From positions 930,001-994,000 of the forward strand of contig VIIQ02000005.1 of assembly GCA_007449985.2 (NCBI GenBank): a stretch of DNA of 64,000 bases. The letters run 5' to 3'. The stretch is from Desmodesmus armatus. Lineage: Eukaryota > Chlorophyta > Chlorophyceae > Sphaeropleales > Scenedesmaceae. Below are positions 12,802 to 24,175 of this stretch, piece by piece. The position numbers and the translations under genes were made by a program. Positions within the stretch are counted from its first letter, which is position 1. The number at the start of each line of letters is the position of its first letter. The notes below the pieces were generated by a model. It was not told the DNA's origin. It saw only the letters and a program-made list of their open reading frames with translations, and ran no database searches.

Positions 12802-13232
12802 TACTGATCCCTGTCAAACACGTGATACTTCTGGTTCAAGGCACTAGAAGAGACAGGGGCTCCCTGTGGACAGGCTGGTGCAGGATGGAAAGCTTGGACT
12901 GAGGCCTCTGGAACTGAGTGGCCGGTGTAGGCTTGTAGTGTGCCACAGTGCTACAGGAGCAACGTAGAACACCGCACATGTTCTGGCCCTGCCTTGCACC
13001 CCTCACAACGGTCATTACTAAAGCAGACACAGAACGCGAACACTGCGGGTACCCTGCGAGGTTGGTTGTATTATCTCGTTATTCTGGTTGTTGCGGACTC
13101 TCTGAGTGCGACCAGACGGCACCTCATCGGGATTCTGCTGCATCTGAGTCTCAGCTGCTGCTTCAGCTTGACGGCTCACAGGCAGCATCAAACCAGCCTA
13201 TACAGGGCTTTCAGCAGGACAGCACCACCAGG
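12802..13232. promoter_or_regulatory. Shared divergent upstream region of RH39 and ABCF genes
   Basis: 431 bp between the start of the RH39-like gene (-) and the ATG of the ABCF gene (+). It must contain both 5' UTRs and promoters. Small open frames here have no recognisable content. Confidence 0.55.
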
Positions 13233-16200
13233 ATGGCTGACGTAAAGGAAAAGAAGGAGAAGAAGGAGAAGAAGGTTGGCACCAGCGCCCAGTGCTGCAT
13301 GCAACACAGCTCCAGTCTGGTTGCTCCGAGTGCGGTTGTGTTGTGCTGATGCACAGCCCTGCTCACAAGCCATTTGGCGCAGCTGGGCACATCAATTGCA
13401 CTGCATTGGATATCTACAACAGTAGCGATAGATGCAAGCAATTCAGGCAGCATACAGCAACAGTGCAGGCCCTCCAACGCGTGCTGTCTCTGCTGTGTTG
13501 CAGGAGAAGGATCCCAGCAAGGAGAAGAAGGAGAAGAAGGACAAGGCAGACAGCAAAGACAGCAAGGAAAATAAGGAGAAGAAGGTACACAGCAGGCCAT
13601 GTGTTCAGCAGCTGATGCAGCGGCAGTGACAGCAGCTTGGTCACTGCATGCGGCTCAAAGTCAGCACTCATCATCTCCCTACATATTTCATGCAGCATTT
13701 GGCCAGGCTTATGCACAGCCAGTGGCTGCAGCTGCTGCTATATGGCATTGTCAGTCTGCACAGAAGGCCCCAACCTCCCTCCAAACACACACAGAGACAG
13801 TGGCAGCCCATTTTGGTTGCGGGCGGAGGGGGACAGCCCCGACCCCTGTCGTCATGGAGTGGTGGTGTAATAGATGTATTTCTGCGATTGGCGCAGTATC
13901 AGCCAAGCTAATGTTAGCTACTATCCCCTGCAGAACACCAGCCATGCATCAGATCTCGTGCAACAACCCTGCTGTGTTCTTCCTTCTGCTGCAGTGTGCT
14001 GCACTCATATGCCCCCTCCTGTATGTGTGCTGCCGTGGTATGGTTCACCTGCATATCTCCTGTATGTGTGTTGGCCCGCAGGAGCACAAGGACAAGGACT
14101 CCAAGGACCACAAGGAGAAGAAGGAGCATAAGGAGCACAAGAAGGATGCCAAGCCCAGCAGCAGCACCAGCAGCAGCAGCACCGCCGCCAAGGCAGGCAG
14201 CAGCAGCGGCGGGGGCGACCGCAAGTCGTTCTTCGCCTCCCTCAAGCCTGGTGGGGGCAGCGGCAAGGGCGCAGCAACAGGCGCAGCAGCAAAAGAAGCC
14301 CCCAGCAAGCCTCAGGGTCGTGCCCCCCCTCAGATGAAGAAGGTTCCTGCCAAGCCGACTGATGACTACCTGTCGGGGCTGGACCTGCCCCCCAGTGAGG
14401 AGGAGGAGGAGGAGGTGGAGAAGAGGGAGTTTGAGAAGGACAAGCCTCTGGTGGTGCAGGTGAGACAGGCAGCAGCAGCAGCAGTAGCAGGGGCAGGGGC
14501 AGGGGCAGGACGTGATTGGCAGGGGTAGCAGTGGTGACGGCAGCAGTTGTGCAGGACGATCACATTGCTCAGCTTGTAGCAGCATAGTGCAGACGCCAAG
14601 GGTGGCAGCACAGGACCAGCTGAATGCTGTGTTTCACACTGTGTGTCAGCTGAATGCTATGTTTCTGTCAACACTCCTGCCCCCCCCTCCCTCTTCTCAG
14701 GCCACTGAGCGTGATGCCAAGAAGCTTGCTGAGAAGGAGCGGCTGGCCATGGAGAAGTCCCTGCGCATGAAGGCTGAGGCACTGAGGGACGATGAGAACG
14801 TGTTTGACGTGTCATTCGAGGGCATGGGCACAGACGAGGCTACAGCCAGCGCAACAGATGTCAAGGTGGGCCTTGCTGGGAGGAGTTGTGAACACAGCAA
14901 CAGCTGCAGATGTAGCTGCAGCACTCTTTTTTGGCACTTGACTTGGGCAGCAGCAGCTGTCAGGCAGTGAGGTGTGCAGCACTGCATGCGGGGTGTATAG
15001 CTGTCACAGTGATTGTTTGTGCTGTACACGTGTCAATGTTCCTGCTGGTTGGCACGTCTCCATGCTTGAGCGGGATCTGCTAGCCTCACGTGTGTTGGTG
15101 CTTGTGTTGCACAGCGTCTCTGCCCACGTGCTGTGGCTGTGGCTGTGTGTTAGACACTAAGCTTGATGTGTTTCTGCTTGTGTACAGGCCCAAAACCTGA
15201 CCATCCGTGCCAAGGGCAAGGTGCTGCTTGAGAACACCTCCCTCACCATCGCAGCCGGCAGGAGGTACGGTCTGGCAGGACCAAACGGAATGGTGAGTTT
15301 GTGGGGCCGGGGACGGATAGGTCTGGGCGGCTGGAGGAGAGGGCTCTGCCTGTGCCCAGTCACAGATGGCTCTCTTGCTGTCAGTGCAGTGGTGGGCGGG
15401 CATGATGAGATGTCTGCTAGTGGGGCCACACCAACTATTTGGCATTTGCGGCTTTAAGTTGCACTGACATGCATGCACTAACATGCATGCACTGACATGC
15501 ATGGGCTAACACCCGAAAGGGCCATATGTGAGTGCCTGCGCACAATTTGCTGCACCTGCAACTCATTATCTGCTGTTGTTACTTGTTGTGACCCTGGACT
15601 GTTTGTGACCCTGGTTGTGTGTTGTCGTCATCTGTGTTGCACCTGTGTGCATTGTGTCTGCAGGGCAAGTCCACGCTGCTGAAGCTGATGGCCCGCCGTC
15701 AGATCCCTGTTCCTGAGAACATTGATGTGCTGCTGGTGGAGCAGGAGGTGGTGGGCATGGACGACCAGTCAGCACTGCAGGCAGTGGTGGCAGCAGACGT
15801 GGAGCTCATGGAGCTGCGGTGAGGGGGGGGGTATGGAGGGAGGGAAGGGTGTGTACAAGCTGGATGCAGCTGAACAGCTGTTCGTGGCGGGTTAATGTTG
15901 TGTGTAGACACAGGGAGTTTGTACATAGGCGTCATGCCTGGGTGAAGTATATCTGTTGTGCATCATGCAGACCTGCGCTGTGCCTGGATCATTTGTGGGA
16001 AGTGTTGGAGGCAGGCACTGCAGGCGTTGGTGAAGGCCTTCAAGCACATGCATATGGTGCTCTGCTGACACATGCGCCGTGTGCTGTGCTGTGTTGCTGC
16101 TGTGTGTGATATGACTACCAGTGTTGAGGAGCAGACACTGCAGGACAAGATGCAGGCAGACCATCATGAGGCAGACTTTGACATGGATGCAGCATCACAC

Positions 16201-19200
16201 AGGCTCAATGAGATCTACGAGCGCATGAACGAGGTGGGTGGCAGGGAGGGAGGGAGGGAGGGTGGGAGGGTGACTGCGCAGCAACAGGCACAACACTGCA
16301 GCTGCGCGTTGACAGACAGCTGGGGCTTTGGACCAGTGCGACAGTGCGGGCTGGGTTGGATGCCCAGCGATGGGAGGGGGCCGCGGCAGTGATGCGTCTT
16401 TTTTGCTGCAGTATGGCTGATTGGCAGCCAATATCATGAACAACATGGCATGTGCTGGGGCCCGTGCTGATACTGTTGTATGACTGGTTGCTGTTGCTGT
16501 TGCTGCTTGCGTTCTCAGGTTGGTGCGTCCACCGCTGAGAGTCGTGCGTCCAAGATCCTCCACGGTCTGGGCTTCAGCCCAGTCATGCAGCGGCGACCCA
16601 CCAGCAGCTTCAGTGGAGGATGGCGCATGAGGATCAGGTGAGCAAAAATGCAGGGAAGGGGGAGGAGCTTTGACTTCCAGGAGATAATGGCAGTCCTGAC
16701 TGTGAGATGCCTAAGACGTCCCAACAGGCATGGCACACTTGGGTCGGTTTGAGTGCAAGGCGCACACTCATGTCGTACCAAATGAGTATGGTTCCACCCA
16801 TGCTAATGTCCGCTTACTCTGGCCCTTGTTTGCTTGCCCCTTGTTTGTGTTTCAGTCTGGCGCGTGCGCTGTACATCCAGCCCACCCTGCTGCTGCTGGA
16901 TGAGCCCACCAACCATCTGGACCTGCGTGCTGTGCTGTGGCTGGAGGAGTACCTCATGAGGTGAGCAGAGTTGGTGTACGGAGCAGTGCAATATTTAGCA
17001 TGCCTCTTGCCAGACAGTTATGCGGCATGCAATTGAACATGTGTTATCCGCGCTACCTGTGATGAGCTTGCAGCGTCACCCACCGCTGTCGCCCGCGTGC
17101 ACGTGTCTGCGTTTCGCAGGTGGAAGAAGACGTTGATCGTGGTGTCTCACGACCGCGACTTCCTCAACAGCGTGACCACAGACATCATCCACCTGCACGA
17201 CCGCAAGCTGCACTTCTACCGCGGCAACTTCGCCCAGTTCGAGGAGATGTACGAGCAGAAGCGCAAGGAGGTGAGAGCTCGGACCCTTCAGACTAAAGAC
17301 GGCCTCACTTCTGTTTGGTGGCTGCCGACTGTCAAGCCTTCGTCTCTCCCTCCCACACCCCTCAACAACCCCACACTGCATCCATCAGAAGTGACCAGCA
17401 CAGTGTGTAGGCCCACGCATTCTCGCTTGCGTGCCAATTTATCCCCGCCACTGGCACGCCCCCCCCCCCCCCCCTGTAACCTCGCCTCTCTGTTACCTCT
17501 GTAACCTCTCCAGGTGAACAAGGCGTTTGAGAAGTATGAGAAGCAGATGAAGGCGGCCAAGCAGAGCGGCAACAACACCAAGGCCAAGCAGGACAAATTG
17601 CTCAAACAGGCAGAGCGGTCGCAGAACAAGCGCGGCGGCAAGGGCAAGGGCGAGCCCATCGACGATGCAGGCACCAGCACCAGCAGCGCGCCGCAGAAGT
17701 GGACGGACTACAGTGTGCAGTTCCACTTCCCTGAGCCCACAGAGCTCACGCCACCACTCATGCAGCTCATTGACGCAGACTTCAAGTACCCAGGTGAGCT
17801 GCACATGATGGTCAGCCACAGGTATTGCAGCTGCAGTGGATCCGAGTTGGCACAACTTGAGCTGGGTTACAGGGACACCAAGCTAGTATGTAACAACGCC
17901 ATTGCGCGATGGTGCTTGGCTGAGGGCAGTGCGTGGACAGTGGTTGCTGGCAGGATGCAGCTAGGGGTGTGAAGGGATAGACGACTGACAGTGGGGGTTG
18001 GATATGAACATGCAGCAGGAGTGAGGTCCCCGTGGCAGGAGTGTCAGAGAGGGGAAGGGACGGGATGCTTTTTGCCGTAGAACAGAAGAGAGCATGATCA
18101 ATGAGTTGCACCCTGATTGTGCTGTGTGCGCTGCTGTTGTGCTGCTGGTCATGCTGCAGGTCGTGAGGACTTTGGGCTGCAGAACGTCAATGTGGGCGTT
18201 GACATGGGCAGCAGGATCTGCATTGTGGGGCCAAACGGTGCCGGCAAGACGACACTCATGAACTTGCTATCAGGTATGCTGGCCTTGCAGACAAGGGGAA
18301 CGTGTACAGGAAGCAGCGCAGGCAGGGCCCTTGTTCGATGACGGCATGAGCCGTCCTCATCCAGGCCATCATCACAGCAACATGGTCGCTTGCCCCTTTT
18401 GTGGTTCTGCCAAGATGTCTCCATGGACATGTCTCTTGGAAATTCATGGCGGTGATGATCGGGCAGCAGCAATGCAAGTGAACGCGTGCTCCACCGGCAT
18501 TGTCAAGGGAGCTGTCGCGCCCCCATCTGGCGCCCATCTTCCATGCCCCATCCCTCTCCCGCCGGCCCTGCCTCCCCACACTTGACCATCCCTCGCTCCC
18601 CACTTCTCCCTGCAGGCCACTTAGACCCAACGTCTGGTGAGTCTCGGCGCAGCCACAAGCTGCGCATTGGGCGCTACAACCAGCACTTTGTTGACGCGCT
18701 GGCGTTTGATGAGAACCCTGTGGAGTACCTGATGAACAAGTTCCCTGAGGCAGGGCTCAAGCCTGAGGGGATGAGGGCCATGCTGGGGCGCTTTGGGCTC
18801 AGCGGCCACCACCACCTCACACCCATCGTCAAGCTGTCAGGTGGGTGTTTGTGTGTCAGGGGATGGTTAGCACGTGCTGCCTTTCTGTCGGGTCCCACGT
18901 GTTCATGTTGTTAGGGTCCGACTGGTCAGTGCTGCTGTGGAGGTCGCCCAAGCAGTGATAGCCAGTCTGTTGAGCATGTAGCGGCGTGCTGTGTGCGGCA
19001 CCACAACTCCTTTCTGCCAGGACCCCACCGCTGTGGCTGCAGCTGACTTGCATGTCGCCATAATTTCTTGACACCCCCTTCCCCGCTTGTGCTCCCTGCC
19101 TGTGTGTGTGTGCTTGTCTGTTTGGTGTGCTGCAGGTGGTCAGAAGGCTCGTGTGGTGTTCACAGCCATCAGCCTGAGCCGGCCGCACATCCTGCTGCTG

Positions 19201-19791
19201 GATGAGCCCACCAACCATCTGGACATGCAGTCCATTGATGCACTGTGTGACGCGGTGGAGGAGTTCACAGGGGGTGTCATAGTCATCAGCCACGACAGCC
19301 AGCTGCTCAGTAGGCTGTGTGCAGACGAGGAGCGTAGTGAGGTGAGTGTGGAACGTTCTTTGAGGGAGGGGGGTAAGGAGGGGGAGGGGGTCACCGCCTC
19401 CATGGTGGGATCAGGGGCCAAGGCATTGACTCCGCCGCATGAGCTGCATGTGGAGGGTGTCTGGCGGCAAAAGGTAAAATCACGGAGGAATCTGGCGGTG
19501 TCTGACCCGTCAGTGCAGCATCCAATCCAACTTTGCTCTCCCAACACAGTCACAGCTATCAGACGAGCCCTCTGATCCATTATGTTGGAGCAGGCTTGTC
19601 GGCGCAGTCAACCGACCTGCATGCCGACATGGTGCGTGTCGGTGCTTTCCCTCTCCCCCTCCCCCTCTTCCCTGCAGGTGTGGATCGTTGATGACGGCAA
19701 GATCACCTACTACAATGGCGACTTTGAGGACTACAAGAACGAACTCGTCAAGGAGATTGCAGCAGAGTTGGATGAGGATGAGGAGGCGTGA
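13233..19791 (+). CDS. ABCF: ABC-F family ATPase, GCN20/ABCF-type (about 15 exons)
   Basis: Soluble twin-ATPase protein of the ABCF family, which acts on ribosomes in translation control or ribosome assembly and has no membrane domain. The start [14 protein letters not shown] (13233-13274) opens a Lys/Glu-rich N-terminal arm that continues in exons at 13502-13584 and 14082-14460. ABC1: GLAGPNGM (ends near 15291) and GKSTLLKL (from 15664) together form Walker A, split by an intron; signature FSGGWRMR (about 16612-16639) is separated by an intron from [23 protein letters not shown] (16857-16960); switch His VVSHDRDFL near 17140. A charged linker (17514-17792) follows. ABC2: Walker [11 protein letters not shown] near 18230; signature LSG/GQKARV split by an intron at 18840/19136; Walker [14 protein letters not shown] near 19190; VISHDSQLL near 19285. 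The last exon (19678-19791) ends acidic, DEDEEA. All catalytic motifs are intact. Confidence 0.93.
15466..15510 (+). repeat. Short tandem repeat in an ABCF intron
   Basis: Three near-copies of a 14-bp unit (ACATGCATGCACTA-like) lie back to back in the intron between the two halves of the first Walker A motif. It is a simple local duplication. Confidence 0.7.
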
Positions 19792-20569
19792 GAGTCAGCA
19801 GGACAGCTTGAGGGGCTGGGCAGGCTGTGCGCCAGGGGGAGGGATGCCCCTGTTAATGCTTTCAAAGCGGCGGCAGTGCTTGCTACTGCAGCGGGGCAGG
19901 GCTATACGCCATTGCATGTAGCTATGCGTTGATTGTACTGTGGCAATGGTAGCCCTGGTGGTGCAGCGCCTGAGTGTGTTTGGTGTGCAGCTGCGCGGAC
20001 GCCCTTATAGCCCTAGCACTTACGGCCTGCTTTGGTGAAGTGTTCTGGTGATGCCGGTTGCTGGTAGAGCGTTTGTTGATGCAGTGTGTATGTGTGCGCT
20101 GACGTGTCCAGGCCCAGCGATGCAGGACAGTTGTGAGTGTCATCCAAGAGAGTGCATATGTGCCCAGAGTGACGAGAGTGTGTAGATGTGTATCCTATTC
20201 TGTGCTGGCGAAGTCAGTTGAGACTTGCCTGCCTCAGTTGGCTTGTTGGGATTGAAGTATGTGACCACACTATGTGGTGAGCTTGAATGCTTTGAAAACA
20301 TTAGCGTGTGGATATCAACAGCTGCGAAGCGTGTGGTGCTTCTTGTTTTTCGCCTCTGCCTTGGACTCCAAGGTGTTGGACAGACTTCAAGTTCATCGTA
20401 CACTCTCGTTGAATGCACAAACGTCGGCAAATAGTTGGAGTTGCTCATATGGAACCATCCTGCCTCTGCCTGATACAATCAGGTCCGCCATGACGCGCGT
20501 GACGCAAGCACGTGTCGTCACGCATCGGGCCTGCTGCAAGAAAGAACGCCAGCCCATCTGCACTTTCCA
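19792..20569. other. 3' flank of ABCF and 5' flank of the next gene
   Basis: Nearly 780 bp between two plus-strand genes. No domain-bearing frame was found on either strand. It probably holds the ABCF 3' UTR and the promoter of the downstream membrane-protein gene. Confidence 0.6.
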
Positions 20570-20623
20570 TTGCATTGTAAATGCTTCGTTCAAGCTTCTA
20601 CACGTGTTCATTCGCTCGCCAAG

Positions 20624-23259
20624 ATGCTGTGCCACACAGCCCATCTCCAGCCACACTCTCCAGTGCAGTTGAAGCGCGCCACTGTGCCACAACTGTATGT
20701 GTCCCTACCTGCATGCAGGCGGGTGGGCCATTGTCGTTGGGCACCGGACAGCAAAGATGATGCAACAACTGAAACGGCCAGTGCCAGCACCAGCAGCACC
20801 AAGGATCCGCAGAAGAGCAGGAAGCTAATCAACCAGCTGCTTCAAATTCAGAGCCTGTCTAGCCTACAGAGCATGCACAGCATCGACAGCAGCAGCCAAG
20901 CGCGAGATGACAAGCTGCCGCCGCCTGTGAAACCTACGGCGACACACCTGCAGCAGGGGAAGATGCCTGCAGCCCTTGCTGACCAGTTCTTGAGCAGCAC
21001 TGCCCAGGATGTTGCAAGCACACCCACTGCAAGCACACCCACTGCTCAGCCCAGCTCCCTGTTTGATGACCCAGCTGCTGAGGACTATGACCCACTTGTG
21101 CTGGACATGCTGTGAGTTCACACCTGCTGGTGCTTGCAAAAACCAGCAAGCAGAGCTCAGGGCGCGATGCATACATGCGCAATGCATGAGTGTGCTGCAG
21201 TTCTTAACGATCATCACCATACATGGCCTCTGCAGGTGTGCGCCCCAAGATAGGGCTGTCTGCCAAGACTTGTGAACACTGGATCGGCAACATGAGTGAG
21301 AGGACGGCGCTGCTTGGTGTTGGCATGTCTGCTGCTGTTGCTGTGTGCGTGCAGTGGGTTCACCAACGTGGCGCAGTACTTAGACCACAAGGTCAGCAAC
21401 ACTGGGGCTGAGGCCAAAGTCAGTGTGGCTGGTGTGCTGCTGTGGGGCCTCATGGCTGCAGCCATGGTTGTGCCGCTGGGGGGCACAGCAGCCTACACGG
21501 ACAGCATCACCATCCTGACAAATGCAGGGCTGCAGATGGGCAACCTGGTGTACCTGTGGGTGGCCATCCTGGCATACTACACAACCAAGGTGGGTTGACA
21601 CATGACTTGCAAACAGCCACAGTGTGTTTGGGAAGCGCTGGGCCCCGGGCATGGAAGTCAGTGCAGAACTGTGTTGGTGCCTTGTGCTGCTACTGTCTGT
21701 AACCGAAGACGGACCAGGGCAATCATTGCCCATCATGATGATGGGATGCAGTGCTTTCAAGTAGTTGCTACTAATGGGAACAGCAACATTGTCCGTGAAT
21801 GCCCACAGCATTGAAGCATGCAACAGCAATCTAAGGTTGTGCGCCGCGCTAGCCATGTGCCTGCTTCCATGATAGGATGCGATCACCTTTGTGTGACTGT
21901 GTCTGCTTGTGCTCAGGGATGTGTGATGGGTCTGGTGATGAGTGTGAGGGCATGGCGGCTGCATGAGCAGCAGGGGCAACGACTGGAGGAGCTAGCTGCA
22001 ACAGTGAAGGTGTGTTGCATGCAGCAGCCGGCCGTCCTCGCCAAAGAAAGCTACTCCTACTAGCGTACTTCCCCAGGGGCCCAGTTGATGGACCTGCAGC
22101 ATGCATGGGGCCTGGGCAGCTGAGGGACATCCTGTGTATCTGAGGTTGCGCCCGAGTGCTTTCCATTTCATCCTGAACTTCACCCAAGGGGATGATCTGC
22201 AACCAGCAATATGATGCAAACCACTACATGATGAGTTCGACTCCAGACAGCCCACCAAGACGGCAGGGCAGGCTGCCAGCATGGGCGAGCTACATGGCAC
22301 AATGCCAAGCATAGCCTTACTGCTGTGTCTTGCTGGCCCGCTGGTTTGTCAGCTGCTGCCCGTGTGTGTGCTGTGCTGACATGGTTGCAGGTCCAAGAGC
22401 AGCGACGTGCTTTCTGGAAGCTGCAGGAGAAGCTACAGAGGGCAGATGACAAAGCCAACCGCACCTACGCAGAGGTGCGAGAGGGGCAATGCGCCAGCAT
22501 GCCTGCCAATTTCAGGGGCAGAGCAGAGGTGCCAAATTGCAGCGCTGCCCTAATTGGTGCATTCAGCATACGTAGACGTAGCTGCAGCACGCCGTGGAGT
22601 GTCTTCGAGCGCCTCAATCAACACAGCAAAGCGCAATTATTGCTGCGCGGGATGCTGCTCCTTGCCCACTATGAACACTGTGGCTCAGTGTCCAAGTAAT
22701 CTGTCACCCGCCTATATGATGGTTGAGTTGCTGATCTGCAACTTGCTGGCCTGTCCATCCTGCGCAGTTTGCGCTGGCGAGCCTGCTGCTAGGTGTGCTG
22801 CTGCTGATGACTGGTGGGCTTGATCACTTGGAGCTGCAGATGGGTACCTTGGACCAGGAGTCATTCCTAGAGTGAGCATTTGCAGGGGAGATGTGTGGGC
22901 AGCGGTGCTTTGATTCACAGGCCTGTTAGGGTGGTGGCAATGTAACGGCAGGAAGTTCCATGTGAAAACACCCTGCGCAGTCACAGCGACCTGGCGAGGA
23001 TTAGGCTGCAAATGCCAATGCGCCTATATGTAGGCTGGTCAACATCAATTTTCCTTCCACGGTGTTCAGACACCCATGCTTTACACTCTGTGAATGCTGT
23101 GTTGCTGCGCACAGGCTGCTGGTGGTACTGTGGCTGTTCTGGGAGGCCTACTTCGCCACTGTGGGTGCCACTGTGACGGTTGGCAACTGGGTGTCTGCAG
23201 TTCTGCAGCGGTGGCAGTACCAGAGAAAGTGGGGCAGCCGTACGGGCGGCAAGCAGTGA
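20624..23259 (+). CDS. Unrecognised multi-pass membrane protein, probably organelle-targeted
   Basis: I do not recognise the family. Six exons join in phase with GT-AG introns: 20624-21111, 21355-21589, 21917-22009, 22391-22474, 22768-22871 and 23115-23259, giving about 382 residues. The N-terminus is rich in Arg, Ser and His with few acids, like a transit peptide, followed by a Ser/Thr/Gln-rich region and an acidic segment (DDPAAEDYDPLVLDML). Exon 2 has hydrophobic segments VAGVLLWGLMAAAMVV and LVYLWVAILAYYT. Exons 3-4 are amphipathic and charged (RLHEQQGQRLEELAATVK; QEQRRAFWKLQEKLQRADDK), likely a coiled coil. Exon 5 (FALASLLLGVLLLMTGGL) and exon 6 (LLVVLWLFWEAYFATVGATV) add further helices, and the end is basic. 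This suggests four or so helices with a soluble coiled-coil loop. An earlier in-frame ATG at 20570 is possible. The frame seen at 21236-21350 is intronic in this model. Confidence 0.7.
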
Positions 23260-23862
23260 TTCAGCCCCTTGTTACCAACAAAATGTCCAGACGTGTTATG
23301 TCTGCTGCGTGGTTATTGTTGATGCAGCTCCGTTCCAGGGAAGGAGTGCTTTTAGTCAAGTGTTGATTGCTTTTCAGCCGGCCTGTGGGCAAGTGTTGTC
23401 AGCATTTGCGTGCAGCTCTCATACGGGTCGAGTGCATGATTTGGCTGCAAGCATGCCAGTTGCAAACTCCTTTGTTGATGACATCTGTACATGCTTTTTG
23501 TTCACCTAGCTGCATGTAGAGAACCCTCGTGATGACAGAGTTGTGTACACTACACTTTGTGCATGTTGTTGATGCTTGTTGTGGCTGTAAGAGAGCCCGC
23601 ACCACAGTGGGTGTGGTGATTGTTGTCACCTTTGGGGCCCACACTACAGTGGGCCAGTCTGGCACTACTCCCAGAAGCGGTATTGAACTTGGGCCTGCTT
23701 GTTGTTTCCAGTGGGCCAGGGCCTGGTCGTTGTTTCCAGTGGGCCAGCATAGTGGCTGTAGCCTGGCGGCAGCTGCGGCTGGACTTGCATTTGGCCTGGA
23801 GGTGAAGTACAGGGTGAAAGCTGTGACGGTGTCCCCAGATTGGGCCCGGCACGTGGATGAAT

Positions 23863-23872
23863 TGTAATGTAA
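23863..23872 (+). terminator. Tandem TGTAA TGTAA poly(A) signal
   Basis: Two TGTAA motifs abut, about 600 bp after the stop of the membrane-protein gene. They mark the likely 3' end of that transcript and lie immediately before the satellite array begins. Confidence 0.55.
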
Positions 23873-24175
23873 GGGACAGCCATGATGGTGCCCCAAGCGC
23901 CCCAGCGTCACCACAAACAGCAATACACACATGTTGTTAGCATGCTGTCGGTGTTGGCCAGAGTGCTACTGCTCAGAACTGACCCCTGACAAGGAGGCAC
24001 CTGACTATAACAGTGCTGTGGGCAACACCATGTCTGGGGTGATGGCTAGGGTCCATGGTGTGGTGTGGCTGCCCAGCACCAGGCCAGTGGCGCTTGAATT
24101 GTAATAAATACTTGGTGTTTGGATGCTGTGTGTGCTGGTAAGAGACAGACTGCACACAAAGACTAGCTCAGCAAG

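Noticed and set aside
21223..21411. Open frame starting GVRPKIGLSAKTCEHW as an exon of the membrane-protein gene
   Set aside because: Its phase does not fit the donor at 21111, while acceptor 21354 gives a perfect in-phase join to the next exon. It is best read as intron.
23529..23932. Overlapping frames just before the satellite as a small gene
   Set aside because: Frames on both strands have similar length, no domain is seen, and the stretch lies in the likely 3' UTR of the membrane-protein gene.
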